Positions 18,901 through 27,378 of a stretch of DNA of 64,000 nt are shown one piece after another. Position 1 is the first letter of the stretch, and each line of letters starts with the position of its first letter. A model generated the notes under the pieces. The model worked only from the letters and a program-made list of their open reading frames with translations. It was not told the DNA's origin and did no database searches. Source of the stretch: JAIQFL01 sp035295745. Lineage in GTDB: Bacteria > Acidobacteriota > Terriglobia > Bryobacterales > Bryobacteraceae. Location of the stretch: assembly GCA_035295745.1 (NCBI GenBank), contig DATGIL010000003.1:11390-75389 (forward strand), read 5' to 3'. Both the position numbers and the translations under genes were made by a program.

Positions 18901-21478
18901 CCACATGCATTGCCGTTCCCCAAGGGTCCCGCAACGCATCGAAGCGAATTCCGGCCGCCTCCAGCAGGCTTACAAACTCCTCGGGGGTTGCTGGATAGTC
19001 GACACACGGCCGCAATGCCTCACGCGCCAACGACTCATACTCTGCAAACCACTTCCGCGTGACCGTGAGCGCCGTGTAGTCGTCCGCCGTCCCCAGCCTC
19101 TTGTCCGGACCTGCGCTCGAGATGTTCACGACCGCATTGGCTCCTTCAATCGAGAACCGCGTTACGAACGGCTGCAGCCACGGGTCCCGGACGCTCGCGA
19201 GTGGGCCGCCTGCGATCCGTTGGAACGACGCCTCATCGCGCGGGTATTCGAGTGTACGGAGATAATGTCGATCGAGCGCTTCGACAACCGGCGCGAGGGC
19301 TTTGGCGCCGGCCGCGGCGAAGGTGCGGCGGCTTTCCTCCAGCGAGTCATCCGCGTGGTTGAAGAACGGGGCGAGGTCCGGCGATAGCACCTCCGCCACA
19401 AGTTGAGTCTCGTCGTCGAACCTGTCTGGGGAGATGTTCAACAGATCGCGCTCGGTAATGCCTCCAAGGTTCGCCTCCTGCGCTTCGCCGCTCTCGAACC
19501 AGCCGCGATGCCCAAACGTGCTGTCCGTGGCGGCTCGCTCCAACACGCTCTGGTCCACCACGGCGATGCCCAGGGCAGCTTCCGTCGACGCCTGAAACTG
19601 AATGCTGGCCGTGTCGCCAGGGCGATATGTCGCCTTCTCGGGTACCGCCTTTACCACCAGATCTCCCGGGCCCGGAAAATACACGGTGCGCGATGCGACG
19701 TCGCTCTCAGCTCCAGAAGCGACACCAATCTTCAACACCCTGCCGAAACGTGGGTTGTATGGAATGGCCCACTCGGCATGCCCGTCCTGGAGCCGCAGCG
19801 CCTTCGTATAAACCACCTCGTCTCTTTCGTCGGAAGCGATCAGCAGAGCTTGCCGGTCCCGCTGCAGCGAATCGACCGTGCACTTTACCGATTGACCCAT
19901 GCGATACAGACTGTGATCCGTCCGCAGCCACGTGGCGGCCTGCTGCTTTTCAAACTGGAGTTTCATCAGCCCATGCAGACCGTCCGCAGTCACCACGCGA
20001 ATCTCCAAGGCTTCGCCGTCCTCATTCGCACTGGCGGGAAGATCGATCCGCGTCAGGCCGAATCGATTCGTCTTTCCGCTGCCCAGCACTGCAGCGCCAT
20101 TCGCCACCTCGACATTGGCTCGCAAGGGTGTGCCATCGGGCGAGTACGTCGTTACATACAAGCGCCGCGCCGCAGCGTTGTTCTCCATCCGAACCGCATA
20201 AATGTGTACGGGTTCGCGCGAGATCCGAATGTCGAATTTGCGCTGCTCGGTCCGATTGGTTGACACGTCGGTGAGGAACACGATGAAGTGGCGGTCTTCG
20301 AACTTCCTGTACTCGCTGATCTCGGCCTCAGTGTCGACAGTGGCGAGGAAGCGGCCCGCGGCGTCCAGAGCGCCTTCGGCCACGTTCTCATCGTCCGCCG
20401 TTGCGATCCGCACCTTGCCCGCCGTCACCGGCTTGCCGAACAGATACTCTCCGCGGATTTCGACCTTCGCGTCTTGCCCTGGTAAATAGAATGGGTGATC
20501 AGGCGTCGCCGTTACCCGGAAGGAAGGCAGCTCATACCGACGGATATTTACGGACCGCAGGAAGTAGCGATCGGTTTCCTCGGTCTTGAGACGAATCGTG
20601 TACCGCCCGGAGTCCGCGTTGTCGGGAATCTGCCAGTCCGTCGACGCTATTCCAAACCGTGAGGTCTTCACAGTGGCGCTGTAGACCAGGTCGTCGGAAT
20701 CGTCGACGATGCGGATCTCGTACTCCTCGTCCGCCTTCACTTTGCCATTGCCGCCGATTGCCAGAATCCTCACGTGCATCGTTTGCCCTGGCTGATAGAT
20801 CGGCTTGTCGGTATAGCCGCGCACCGAGTCGGGAACGTTTGGCAGGGGCGTCGATTCGCCTGTGTTGGTGAAGTCGCCGATCCTCGCGGTGATGTCGATC
20901 GAACCATCGTCATCTGCTTCACGCTGTATCCGCAGGACTGCCATGCCCTGCTGGTCCGTGACCGCCGTCGCATTTTCCGCCTTCACCGTGATGCCGGCCA
21001 TTGGCCGCCCGGTCAACGGATGGACGGTCAGCACGCGCACATCAAACGGCTGGCCCGCCCGCGGAAATCCTGACGTCAACACCCCAAACGTGAACGCGTA
21101 GTCCGCGATGTTCGGGAAGTTCAGAATACCCGTCAGGGGAGCGAATGCGGTGTAGTTTCTCTGGGTTGGATTGATCTGGTATTCCAGCCGCTCCACCAGG
21201 GGATCGCACGCTTCGCACAGTGGATGAGTGATGGATACTCTCGAACTGCCGGGAACCAGACTGACGTCGCGCAAAGTCTCGCCCTCGACCTTGCCATCCG
21301 GGCTCAGCCAGCGGAGCCGGATGTGCGCATCCACTGCCTTGGGCAGGCCGTTCTTCAGGGCGACGGAAATGGTGGTGTGCCCGTCCACCAGTTCAGCGTG
21401 CGTGGCAGGTTCTATCACCGAAACCTGCGCCAAGACACAAGACGAACCAAGCAATACCGCTGCGAGCAAGAGCCGCAT
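15980..21478 (-). CDS. Alpha-2-macroglobulin with inserted pseudopilin-like and carboxypeptidase-regulatory-like modules
   Basis: An 1832-residue secreted bacterial alpha-2-macroglobulin, a thioester protease trap. Signs: signal peptide (MRLLLAAVLLGSSCVLAQ, no canonical lipobox), macroglobulin beta domains including YTDKPIYQPGQTMHVRILA, the A2M core segment before residue ~1290, thioester GCGEQ with Cys1370 and Gln1373, an alpha/alpha-toroid thioester domain (~1350-1640) and a C-terminal receptor-binding-like domain. Unusually, residues ~735-1005 hold three tandem modules ending in SAGPDKRLGTADDY, SAGPDRVFDTADDF and SVGEDGLRDTYDDF, like the C-terminal part of type II secretion pseudopilin G proteins. 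A carboxypeptidase-regulatory-like domain (~1040-1120) follows. The PbpC transglycosylase that often accompanies bacterial A2M is absent. GAGAGGA five bases upstream supports the start. Confidence 0.93.
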   Translation of the reverse strand: MRLLLAAVLLGSSCVLAQVSVIEPATHAELVDGHTTISVALKNGLPKAVDAHIRLRWLSPDGKVEGETLRDVSLVPGSSRVSITHPLCEACDPLVERLEYQINPTQRNYTAFAPLTGILNFPNIADYAFTFGVLTSGFPRAGQPFDVRVLTVHPLTGRPMAGITVKAENATAVTDQQGMAVLRIQREADDDGSIDITARIGDFTNTGESTPLPNVPDSVRGYTDKPIYQPGQTMHVRILAIGGNGKVKADEEYEIRIVDDSDDLVYSATVKTSRFGIASTDWQIPDNADSGRYTIRLKTEETDRYFLRSVNIRRYELPSFRVTATPDHPFYLPGQDAKVEIRGEYLFGKPVTAGKVRIATADDENVAEGALDAAGRFLATVDTEAEISEYRKFEDRHFIVFLTDVSTNRTEQRKFDIRISREPVHIYAVRMENNAAARRLYVTTYSPDGTPLRANVEVANGAAVLGSGKTNRFGLTRIDLPASANEDGEALEIRVVTADGLHGLMKLQFEKQQAATWLRTDHSLYRMGQSVKCTVDSLQRDRQALLIASDERDEVVYTKALRLQDGHAEWAIPYNPRFGRVLKIGVASGAESDVASRTVYFPGPGDLVVKAVPEKATYRPGDTASIQFQASTEAALGIAVVDQSVLERAATDSTFGHRGWFESGEAQEANLGGITERDLLNISPDRFDDETQLVAEVLSPDLAPFFNHADDSLEESRRTFAAAGAKALAPVVEALDRHYLRTLEYPRDEASFQRIAGGPLASVRDPWLQPFVTRFSIEGANAVVNISSAGPDKRLGTADDYTALTVTRKWFAEYESLAREALRPCVDYPATPEEFVSLLEAAGIRFDALRDPWGTAMHVVIAHAERTRQVRIISAGPDRVFDTADDFIVAEFIGPYFSALETRIRAILNAAPEFPSTPEGFRALLSNAGIDLDSLRDPRGHAYYLALRDDESFTDQVQFYTYAEYNGAPEDRRQITPVKQTKRVAEIRSVGEDGLRDTYDDFAVATFQRVVQAPQPPAESKIAEHAALPAATLDGTGTIAGNVMDQAGGVIPRAEVKLNDTYVTRTDDKGEFVFRGLPAGQYRLMCQSAGFLVSMMEHIPVLASRVSRVNIVLRVGSVEEAVMVEAAVATVSTSSASVAAEVSVALSTPRVREYFPETLYWQPELVTDSTGRASIRVKLADSVTTWHLAVIGSTLDGRIAEGSADIRAFQPFLVDLDVPSVLTASDEISLPVPVRNYLERAQKVSVTAKVPAELRLLEAVRQPGVVAGSSSGNALMTLRAVAAASSARVRVTAVGGSASDAIEKPVAIHPDGERRVLSVSSVVDNGHGLPLTIAPNAISGSIRGAVKIYPSLLARILESIEVVLEKPHGCGEQTISSTYPSLLLLRALTESGLVDEPLNIRATKYLVAGYHRLLRYQDSSGGFTYWGHGDTDEALTAYALIFLDDAKAFIDVDEDRVSSALHWLAKQEGAETSANALRMRALAHARPEDPTELDRELGAMARKAAEYEDPYAMAAYALAVLEANKPELAGPVMEHLTRLAQDERGAAYWALRANTPFHGWGRSGQVETTSLVVSALARWRKAGHGDPALNALIDRGALFLLRNTDAGGGWATSQATVQVLMALLDTWTHDDVVKTAQIEVRVNGVSGGTVQLPSGRAVRAPLLLDVSPLLRTGANEILLTGFGRALQVQFSAAWYETWGPKRPAKDLDMQVNYTALTAAVNDPVGCDVVISRPSFRGYGMMIAEVGLPPGAEVDRGVLENLISDGKSGVDSYEVSPDHVTFYVWPRAADVKFQFIFRPRYAMKARASQSVLYDYYNPDERVVLEPGRFIAAQ

Positions 21479-22093
21479 ACAGTCCTCTCAGTAATCTGCC
21501 GAATCGCGAACTAACTAACCTTGTTAAGGGGAGAGTACCACCTTTGACAGTCATTGGGTAGCGGGATACCGTCCCGAAGCGTTCACTCGGCAAGCACGAC
21601 AGGGCTGATATCGAATCAATCTTAATCAAAAGAATTTAGATATTGGCAGTATCCTTGTGTTTCGACCCATCCTTGGTGCGGGAGGGCGAATGTCGCTGGT
21701 TGGAAGCAAGGACTCCATGTGCTATGCACGCGGCTCTGACAATCCGGTGGGTTTGCGGGTGCCGTTCCGGTGCGCATGGAGAAAGCGGTTCCCCAGCGCC
21801 TCCCTTTGAACTTAGACCGCTTGCGACGGTCGCGCCGCCTCTATGATGCGATTGGTTTCCAGGTCGTCATGCGGTGCACTGATGATCGATATTCAGTTTC
21901 GCAGGAGAGCGTAAAGTTGAAATGCAGCTTGCTCTAACGCATCGCCGGCCTCGTGGCTTAGTACATCGTTTCGTTGGTACGGCCCCATATCAGGCAAGAA
22001 CGCCCTTACGGTCGTGGCTCCGTACGAGCCGCGCGCGTTAGCAAGCGATCTGGCGATACGTCGGCGGACTACCGAAGACGCGGGCTCAGTGGA
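21479..22093. other. Intergenic region with a dispersed repeat copy
   Basis: About 615 bases between the A2M start and the SLH protein stop, both on the minus strand. The A2M promoter should lie in the AT-richer part around 21600-21660 but no clear hexamers could be assigned. The only recognisable element is the repeat copy at 21993-22071. Short open frames such as 21643-21846 show no coding features. Confidence 0.5.
21993..22071 (-). repeat. Dispersed single copy of the 10.9 kb palindromic repeat
   Basis: Read on the minus strand, this segment matches the array at 10882-11277, including the flank: AGTCCGCCGACGTATCGC then ATCGCTTGCTAACGCGCGCG, then GAGCCACGACCGTAAGGG and GTTCTTGCC. It lacks the ~35-base middle present in the array units, so GGCTCG is followed almost directly by GGAGCCACG. 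The shared ends suggest the limits of the mobile or amplified unit. Confidence 0.8.
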
Positions 22094-23023
22094 CTACAGG
22101 AAAAACGCTCTCACCGCGAAGGTCGCAATCTCTTTTCGGGTGACATTGTTGCCTGGACTGAAGGTGGTCGCACTGGTGCCGCTGGTGATTTCCAAAGCAC
22201 GCATCATCTGAATGTAAATGAAATACGGTCCCCACACCGGATCGGTGGGGGTCACGTCCGTGAAGTATGGCGTCGACGGCACGCTGAAATTATCGCCGTA
22301 GGGCGTGGTTAACGGAATCCCCGAGAGCGTGGTCGGGAACACGTTGTTGAACTTCGCGCGGATGATAAATACCGACATCTGGGCGCGCGTCACCGGATCA
22401 TTCGGACAAAACCGGAACTGCGGATCGATAGTGCCGCTGCATCCTTGCGTGTAGCCGCGGCGCACCATAACGGTGACGTCGCGCATCAACTGGGCGTTGG
22501 TGACACCGGCGACTCCCAATGACGGAGTAGGTCCGAGGAACGGATTCACGATCGCCGCTCCAGCCGGGCCAAGATCCGCGAAGGAACTAGCCGAGCTGCC
22601 GCCATTGCATTGCGGAGTCATGCCCGACGGATCTCCGCCGGTAGCGCACAGATAGCTGGTGATCTGGGCCTCGTCCATCTGCGATCGCACTACCCAATAG
22701 GCTGTCTCGGCGCGGCTGACGATTGCATCGGGGCCAAAGTACAAGCACGATTGGGTGGCACCTGGGGAGCCGCCCGAAGATGGCGGCTGCTGGACGGGAG
22801 GATTGGCGCCGGGAGGAAGATTGCCGTTCAGACAAGGGCCTGTAGAGGAGGGAACTGCCAGTCCGACACGGACTGCGAGTTGAATCGTGTTGAAGAAACC
22901 ACTGTCGGGTGAGCCCGTGGGAGGCACGTCCTGAAAGTACGCATTGCTTTGCGGAAATGCCAGCCCTGCAGTGAGAATCATAGCGGGAACTAGAAAAAAG
23001 GAATTACTGCGTTTACAAATCAT
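22094..23023 (-). CDS. Secreted SLH-like domain protein
   Basis: A 309-residue exported protein. After a signal peptide (MICKRSNSFFLVPAMILTAGLAFPQ) it holds three S-layer-homology-like units: YFQDVPPTG with FGPDAIVSRAETAYWVVR, FCPNDPVTRAQMSVFIIRA, and YFTDVTPTDPVWGPYFIYIQ with FSPGNNVTRKEIATFAVRA. The F.P...VTR.E...F pattern is the SLH hallmark; such domains bind cell-wall polymers or act structurally in the envelope. A Pro/Gly-rich linker (~60-90) separates the first two units. The start at 23023 is supported by AGGAGA six bases upstream, whereas a longer frame to 23113 has no signal. It lies downstream of nothing co-directional within 200 bp and is probably a single gene. Confidence 0.82.
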   Translation of the reverse strand: MICKRSNSFFLVPAMILTAGLAFPQSNAYFQDVPPTGSPDSGFFNTIQLAVRVGLAVPSSTGPCLNGNLPPGANPPVQQPPSSGGSPGATQSCLYFGPDAIVSRAETAYWVVRSQMDEAQITSYLCATGGDPSGMTPQCNGGSSASSFADLGPAGAAIVNPFLGPTPSLGVAGVTNAQLMRDVTVMVRRGYTQGCSGTIDPQFRFCPNDPVTRAQMSVFIIRAKFNNVFPTTLSGIPLTTPYGDNFSVPSTPYFTDVTPTDPVWGPYFIYIQMMRALEITSGTSATTFSPGNNVTRKEIATFAVRAFFL

Positions 23024-23247
23024 AAGGTCTCCTGAAGAAAACTCGCCGCTGGAGTCGATGGCGCTCAACGGCTCGCACTCAAGAATAGCATGCGTCCGTT
23101 GTGGCGCAAACACTCCGGATTGCCGCGTCGAGACCTCCGGTTGGCGATCCGCTTAGGACATTTCCGTGCGCCGCCGGGGACACCGTTTCGGACAGCAAGC
23201 TCTCGACAGGAATGTCGAGACGCAAAGAAGATTCTTTGCGCCACGGC

Positions 23248-25683
23248 CTACTCGCTTCGTAGCGTGGCCGCCGGATCGAGCCGCGCGGCCCGCCACGCCG
23301 GGATCCATGCCGAGGCCAAAGCGACCGCCGTCAGTAAACCGAAAGCCGCACCATATGCCGCCGGATTCGTAGCGCTCACGCCATAGAGAAGAGATCCCGC
23401 CATGCGGGCAAGGAAGACCGCGGCGCTTGCGCCAATCGCGAATCCGCAGCCCGCCAGGATTGCAACATCCTGCAAGATCATGCGCCAGACTCCCAACGGC
23501 CGCGCGCCCATCACCATGCGAATGCCGATCTCGCGCGTGCGCCCGCCGACTACGAACGAGAGCACTCCGTAAATGCCGATCGCCGCCAAGGTGAGAGCCA
23601 GCAGCCCCAGTCCTGATGCAAAGCCGGCGATCAGCCGCTCCTGGGACAGTGCTTCGTCGAGCCTGGTCTTCATCGACACGATCTCCGTGATGGGCAAGGA
23701 TGCGTCCACGGACTGAATCGTGCGGCGGAGGGCGACCGCGAACTGCGCGCTGTTCCCGGAAGTGCGCACCTCGAGTGTCATCGCGCCACGATACTGCTGC
23801 GCCACCGGAAGATAGAAGCCCGGCCGCAGCGTGTCGCGGTATCCACGGAACTTGCCGTCGCGGACCACGCCCACTACGCTCGCCGTCCGCTCGGGATTCA
23901 ACAGCCGGAGTTCTTTGCCCAGTGGATTCGCCCCGGGCCAGAATCGCGCGGCCAGCATTTCGTTGACGATCGCCACTGAGGCCGTGCCGGCGCGATCCCT
24001 TTCCGTGAATTCCCTGCCGCGCAGCAGTGGCAGACCGGTGGTTTCGAAATAGTCCGCGGCGATAGTGTTGAAGTCCACCTGAACTCTGCGCTGGTCGGGA
24101 TCGAGGATGTCCGTGCCACCGCGCATGCCGCCGAAAGCCACCAGGGCCGCCATCGATGCGCTCTGAACTCCGGGAATTGCGCGAACGCGCCGCAAAACCT
24201 CCGCATAGAACTGCTGTCCTTGTGCTTCCGAATAGCCACTCAGCGCGGGTTGGAGGTTCGCCAGCAAAACCGTCTCCGCTCGAACGGTCGGGTCTTCGGC
24301 ACGTGCATTGCGCAAGGTGCCGACGAACAGACCCGCGCCCGTGAGCAGCACCGTCGAGAGCGCCACCTGTCCGACGAGCAAGCCGCTTCGCAATCGGGAG
24401 CGCGGATTGCCGCTCGCGGCGGCGCCGGTTCTCATCGACTGGTTCAGATCGGTTCTCCAGGTTTCGAGCACCGGGGCCGCACCAAACAAGAGTCCCGTCA
24501 CCACCGAGATGCCGACCGCAAATAGCAGCATGCGCATATCCCAGGACGTATCGATCGCCAGGGGAATGCGGAATACGCGATGAAACTGCGCCAGAAAACT
24601 CGTCACCCAACCCGAGACCAGAGTCGCGGCGAGACCCCCCATCGCCGCCAGTAGCAGACTCTCCACCATCACCTGACGGGCGATGCGCAGGCGTCCCGCG
24701 CCGAGAGCTAACCGGATCGCGATCTCGCGGCGCCGGTTGGCGGCCCGTGCGAGCAGCAGGTTCGCCAGATTGCAGCAGGCGATCAACAGAATCGCACCGA
24801 CAATCATCATCATCGCCGTGAGGAAGGTTTCAATCGCCCCCCTATATGTGGGCCAGAATCGGGCCTGCTGCACGGGAAACAGAATGGCGTGCTGTCCCAG
24901 GCGTCGGTTTTGCGTTTCGCGGATACGGGCGGTGAGTGCCGCCACTTGCGCGTCCGCCTGTTCGACCGTCACCCCCGGTCGCAGTCTGGCGGACACCAGA
25001 TAGGACTCCCCTCCCCAGTTATGAATGATGTCGAGGTTGAAGGCCGGCACCGCTTGCCTATACTGTTCGACCGGAAGCCATACGGAGGGCGAGTCCGACC
25101 AGTCCATCACGATTCCGCGAAACGTGGCGGGCGCTACTCCAATCACAGTGAACTTGGATACGCCGATGGTGACGGTCCTGCCGATTGCCGACGGGTCACG
25201 GTCAAAGTGCGTGCGCCAGTAGGCATCACTGATCACAGCGACGGCGTCCTGCTCGTCATCGGCCAGGAACCTGCCGGCGGGGGGACGGATTCCCAGGACT
25301 GAGAAATACCCGGGACTGACCAACTCTCCCGAAACCTGCTCGGCCTCCGCGCCTGTTCCGATGACAACGGGCACGCGAAGATAGGCCAGCATGCCGGAAA
25401 ATACGGTGTTGTGGTCGCGGTAGAACTCGAATTCCGGGTATGACGAGGAGGAGAACTCCTCCGGCCCGCGGTCTTTGGTGTGGTAGAGCGACACTAACTG
25501 GCTGGGCTGCTCCACGGCGAGCGGCTTCCACAGCGCAGCATTGACGAAGCCGAAAATCGCAATGTTTACGCCGATTCCCAGGGCTAGCGAGACTGCGGCC
25601 ACGCCTGTGAACAACGGGCTCCTGGCAAGAGTCCGTAACCCGAAGCGAATGTCCTGACGAAGCAGGTCAAGCATGCCTGCCAT
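23248..25683 (-). CDS. ADOP-family ABC transporter permease (duplicated MacB/FtsX-like)
   Basis: An 811-residue inner-membrane protein with the duplicated MacB_PCD-FtsX layout of the acidobacterial duplicated orphan permease family. The N-terminus has LRQDIRFGLRTLARSPLFTG and the first membrane helix, each half carries a large periplasmic domain and three more helices (half 1 ends near LARAANRRREIAIRLALGAG, half 2 near VVGGRTREIGIRMVMGAR). Such permeases lie without their own ATPase gene, as here, and their substrates are mostly unknown. ATG 25683 and ATG 25674 are both possible starts; neither has a strong ribosome-binding site. It follows hpt by 30 bp and may be the last gene of that operon. 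Confidence 0.93.
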   Translation of the reverse strand: MAGMLDLLRQDIRFGLRTLARSPLFTGVAAVSLALGIGVNIAIFGFVNAALWKPLAVEQPSQLVSLYHTKDRGPEEFSSSSYPEFEFYRDHNTVFSGMLAYLRVPVVIGTGAEAEQVSGELVSPGYFSVLGIRPPAGRFLADDEQDAVAVISDAYWRTHFDRDPSAIGRTVTIGVSKFTVIGVAPATFRGIVMDWSDSPSVWLPVEQYRQAVPAFNLDIIHNWGGESYLVSARLRPGVTVEQADAQVAALTARIRETQNRRLGQHAILFPVQQARFWPTYRGAIETFLTAMMMIVGAILLIACCNLANLLLARAANRRREIAIRLALGAGRLRIARQVMVESLLLAAMGGLAATLVSGWVTSFLAQFHRVFRIPLAIDTSWDMRMLLFAVGISVVTGLLFGAAPVLETWRTDLNQSMRTGAAASGNPRSRLRSGLLVGQVALSTVLLTGAGLFVGTLRNARAEDPTVRAETVLLANLQPALSGYSEAQGQQFYAEVLRRVRAIPGVQSASMAALVAFGGMRGGTDILDPDQRRVQVDFNTIAADYFETTGLPLLRGREFTERDRAGTASVAIVNEMLAARFWPGANPLGKELRLLNPERTASVVGVVRDGKFRGYRDTLRPGFYLPVAQQYRGAMTLEVRTSGNSAQFAVALRRTIQSVDASLPITEIVSMKTRLDEALSQERLIAGFASGLGLLALTLAAIGIYGVLSFVVGGRTREIGIRMVMGARPLGVWRMILQDVAILAGCGFAIGASAAVFLARMAGSLLYGVSATNPAAYGAAFGLLTAVALASAWIPAWRAARLDPAATLRSE

Positions 25684-25713
25684 TCTAATCCCGCGATTGC
25701 GGACCTGTTTTTG

Positions 25714-26259
25714 CTAGCTCTTCTCGTGCTTCATCACCGCGACGTAGCCCAGGTTCCGGTACAACTGATTGTGATCGAGTCCGAAGCCCACCACAAAGCG
25801 GTCGGGGATCTCAAAGCAGCGGTACCGCACGGGCACCTGCACGATCCGCCGCGAGTTGCGATCTAAAAATGTGCAGACGTAGAGCGAGTTGGGCGAGCGG
25901 CTGGCCAGTGTCCGCAACAGGTACCGCAACGTGAAGCCGGTATCCACAATATCTTCGATCAGCAGCACGTCCTCACCTTCGATGCCTTCATCGAGATCTT
26001 TGGCGATGCGCACCAGGCCGGGCGATCCGCTCTTGTTGGAGAAACTCGAGATAGCCAGGAAGTCGATCTTCACCGGCACTTCGATGTGCCGCGCTAATGC
26101 CGTGAGGAAGAAAATCGATCCTTTCAAAACGCCGACGAGTTTGATCGATCGACCCTGGTAGTCGCGCGTAATTTCGGCGGCTACCTCACGGATGCGGTCT
26201 CCGATCTGCTCTTCGGTGAAGAGAATTCGTTCCACGCCGGCGGGCACTGCCGCGCTCAT
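25714..26259 (-). CDS. hpt: Hypoxanthine phosphoribosyltransferase
   Basis: A 181-residue purine salvage enzyme that converts hypoxanthine or guanine with PRPP to IMP or GMP in the cytoplasm. The PRPP loop is VLLIEDIVDTGFT (98-110) with the acidic pair E102/D103, the flexible-loop region is around SSFSNKSGSPG, and LVGVLKGSIFFL (41-52) is the conserved cis-peptide strand. Length and motifs fit bacterial Hpt. Its ATG overlaps the stop of the preceding gene (ATGA at 26256-26259), so translation is probably coupled to the kinase-like/nuclease-like fusion upstream. The ADOP gene follows 30 bp downstream. Confidence 0.95.
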   Translation of the reverse strand: MSAAVPAGVERILFTEEQIGDRIREVAAEITRDYQGRSIKLVGVLKGSIFFLTALARHIEVPVKIDFLAISSFSNKSGSPGLVRIAKDLDEGIEGEDVLLIEDIVDTGFTLRYLLRTLASRSPNSLYVCTFLDRNSRRIVQVPVRYRCFEIPDRFVVGFGLDHNQLYRNLGYVAVMKHEKS

Positions 26260-27209
26260 GCGTCGGCCGGCCTCCCTGCCAGGCCGTATTTGAAGATCAA
26301 GTTTTCGAAATCTTTCTGATAAAACACCTGGATGTTGATATGCGGGTAAAGTTCGCGAAGAAGCCGCACCTTGCGATTCTTGCGGGTCACGTGTGCCTGT
26401 TTCATGGTGGTTAATTCCAAGTAAAGATCGAATTCGGGAAGGTAGAAATCCGGCGTGAACGCTTCCAGGATATGCCCGTTCTGGTCCTTGTGAATGGGAA
26501 AACTGCGCGGCTCGTACTCCCAGGCGATGCGGTAAAAGTCGAGCAGGTTGGCGAACATCTCCTCGCTTTGGTGCGCGAACATTTTTTTCCGCAGCGTGAC
26601 CTTGTTCGGCGGGACGATTCCGAAGCGCGCGAGTTTGAGCCTCATCTGGAACTGCAGTTGCGCTTCCGCGGCAGGCGAGAGATAGCCGCGCTCTTTCAGG
26701 CTGCCCGATGCCACCGCGGTCTCCACGAGTTCGGCCATCTGCTCAGAGGTCAGCGACTCGGCATTCATTACGAGATCGAAGAGCTCCGCGGTGGCGCGAG
26801 TCTTGCCGAACTTCGCCTTGCGGTCGGCACGTTCGGCGGTCTCCAGTTGCAGCAGGAGTTGGCGGGCGGCGGGTCGTTCCAGGCGCGAATCGAGCATCAG
26901 GTTGCCGATACGCACGTTTTCGGGCGCCACGATATGTACACGCAGCATCCCCAGGAAATGGCGAGACTGAATCTCTCCGCCAACCGCGCAGTAGACGAGG
27001 TGGTTCTCGGTGGCGAGGCGTGCCAGGATCGAGGTCACCAGGCTGGGATACGCTTTGTCTGGAATCTTGGTTTCCGCTCCGAACTCCTCGTCCGTGAGGA
27101 GGCGGAGGCGGGACTGCGTCAACAGTTCGAATCCGAGCCGTTGGGCGGTAATCCGTGCCACCTCTTCGTACCGGCATCCCGGATGGCCCGAAACCGCGAT
27201 CAGCGCCAT
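26256..27209 (-). CDS. Cytidylate kinase-like / PD-(D/E)xK-like fusion protein
   Basis: A 317-residue cytoplasmic protein with two parts. Residues 1-~190 resemble the cytidylate kinase-like family (MALIAVSGHPGCRYEEVARI, a lid-like KAKFGKTRATAELFDLVMNA), but the P-loop is degenerate: SGHPGCRYEE lacks the GKS/T pair, so kinase activity is doubtful. Residues ~220-317 look like a restriction-endonuclease fold: WEYEPRSF, PDFYLP (D254) and LYLELTTMK (E265), with T267 where the catalytic lysine normally stands and K270 nearby. The start at 27209 gives the kinase-like N-terminus; an open frame to 27362 has no such resemblance. The stop overlaps the hpt start. Function is unknown; both halves may be ligand or nucleic-acid binding rather than catalytic. 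Confidence 0.75.
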   Translation of the reverse strand: MALIAVSGHPGCRYEEVARITAQRLGFELLTQSRLRLLTDEEFGAETKIPDKAYPSLVTSILARLATENHLVYCAVGGEIQSRHFLGMLRVHIVAPENVRIGNLMLDSRLERPAARQLLLQLETAERADRKAKFGKTRATAELFDLVMNAESLTSEQMAELVETAVASGSLKERGYLSPAAEAQLQFQMRLKLARFGIVPPNKVTLRKKMFAHQSEEMFANLLDFYRIAWEYEPRSFPIHKDQNGHILEAFTPDFYLPEFDLYLELTTMKQAHVTRKNRKVRLLRELYPHINIQVFYQKDFENLIFKYGLAGRPADA

Positions 27210-27378
27210 GTCACTTGCCCATAATAACGCGTGGCAGCGGTGTTCCATCCTGGCGGCGCAAAATGTACGGCGCGAGTACAACCGATGAACAGCCCGGCGA
27301 TCGCGGACCGACCCGGACGCTGCAAGATCTTGATTCTGTGGACGGATGAAATGGCCGCCCAAGTGTAATTAGAAGGGC

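Noticed and set aside
23153..24610. 485-residue open frame on the minus strand
   Set aside because: It is out of frame within the ADOP permease gene, is arginine/glycine-rich, and has no domain or membrane pattern.
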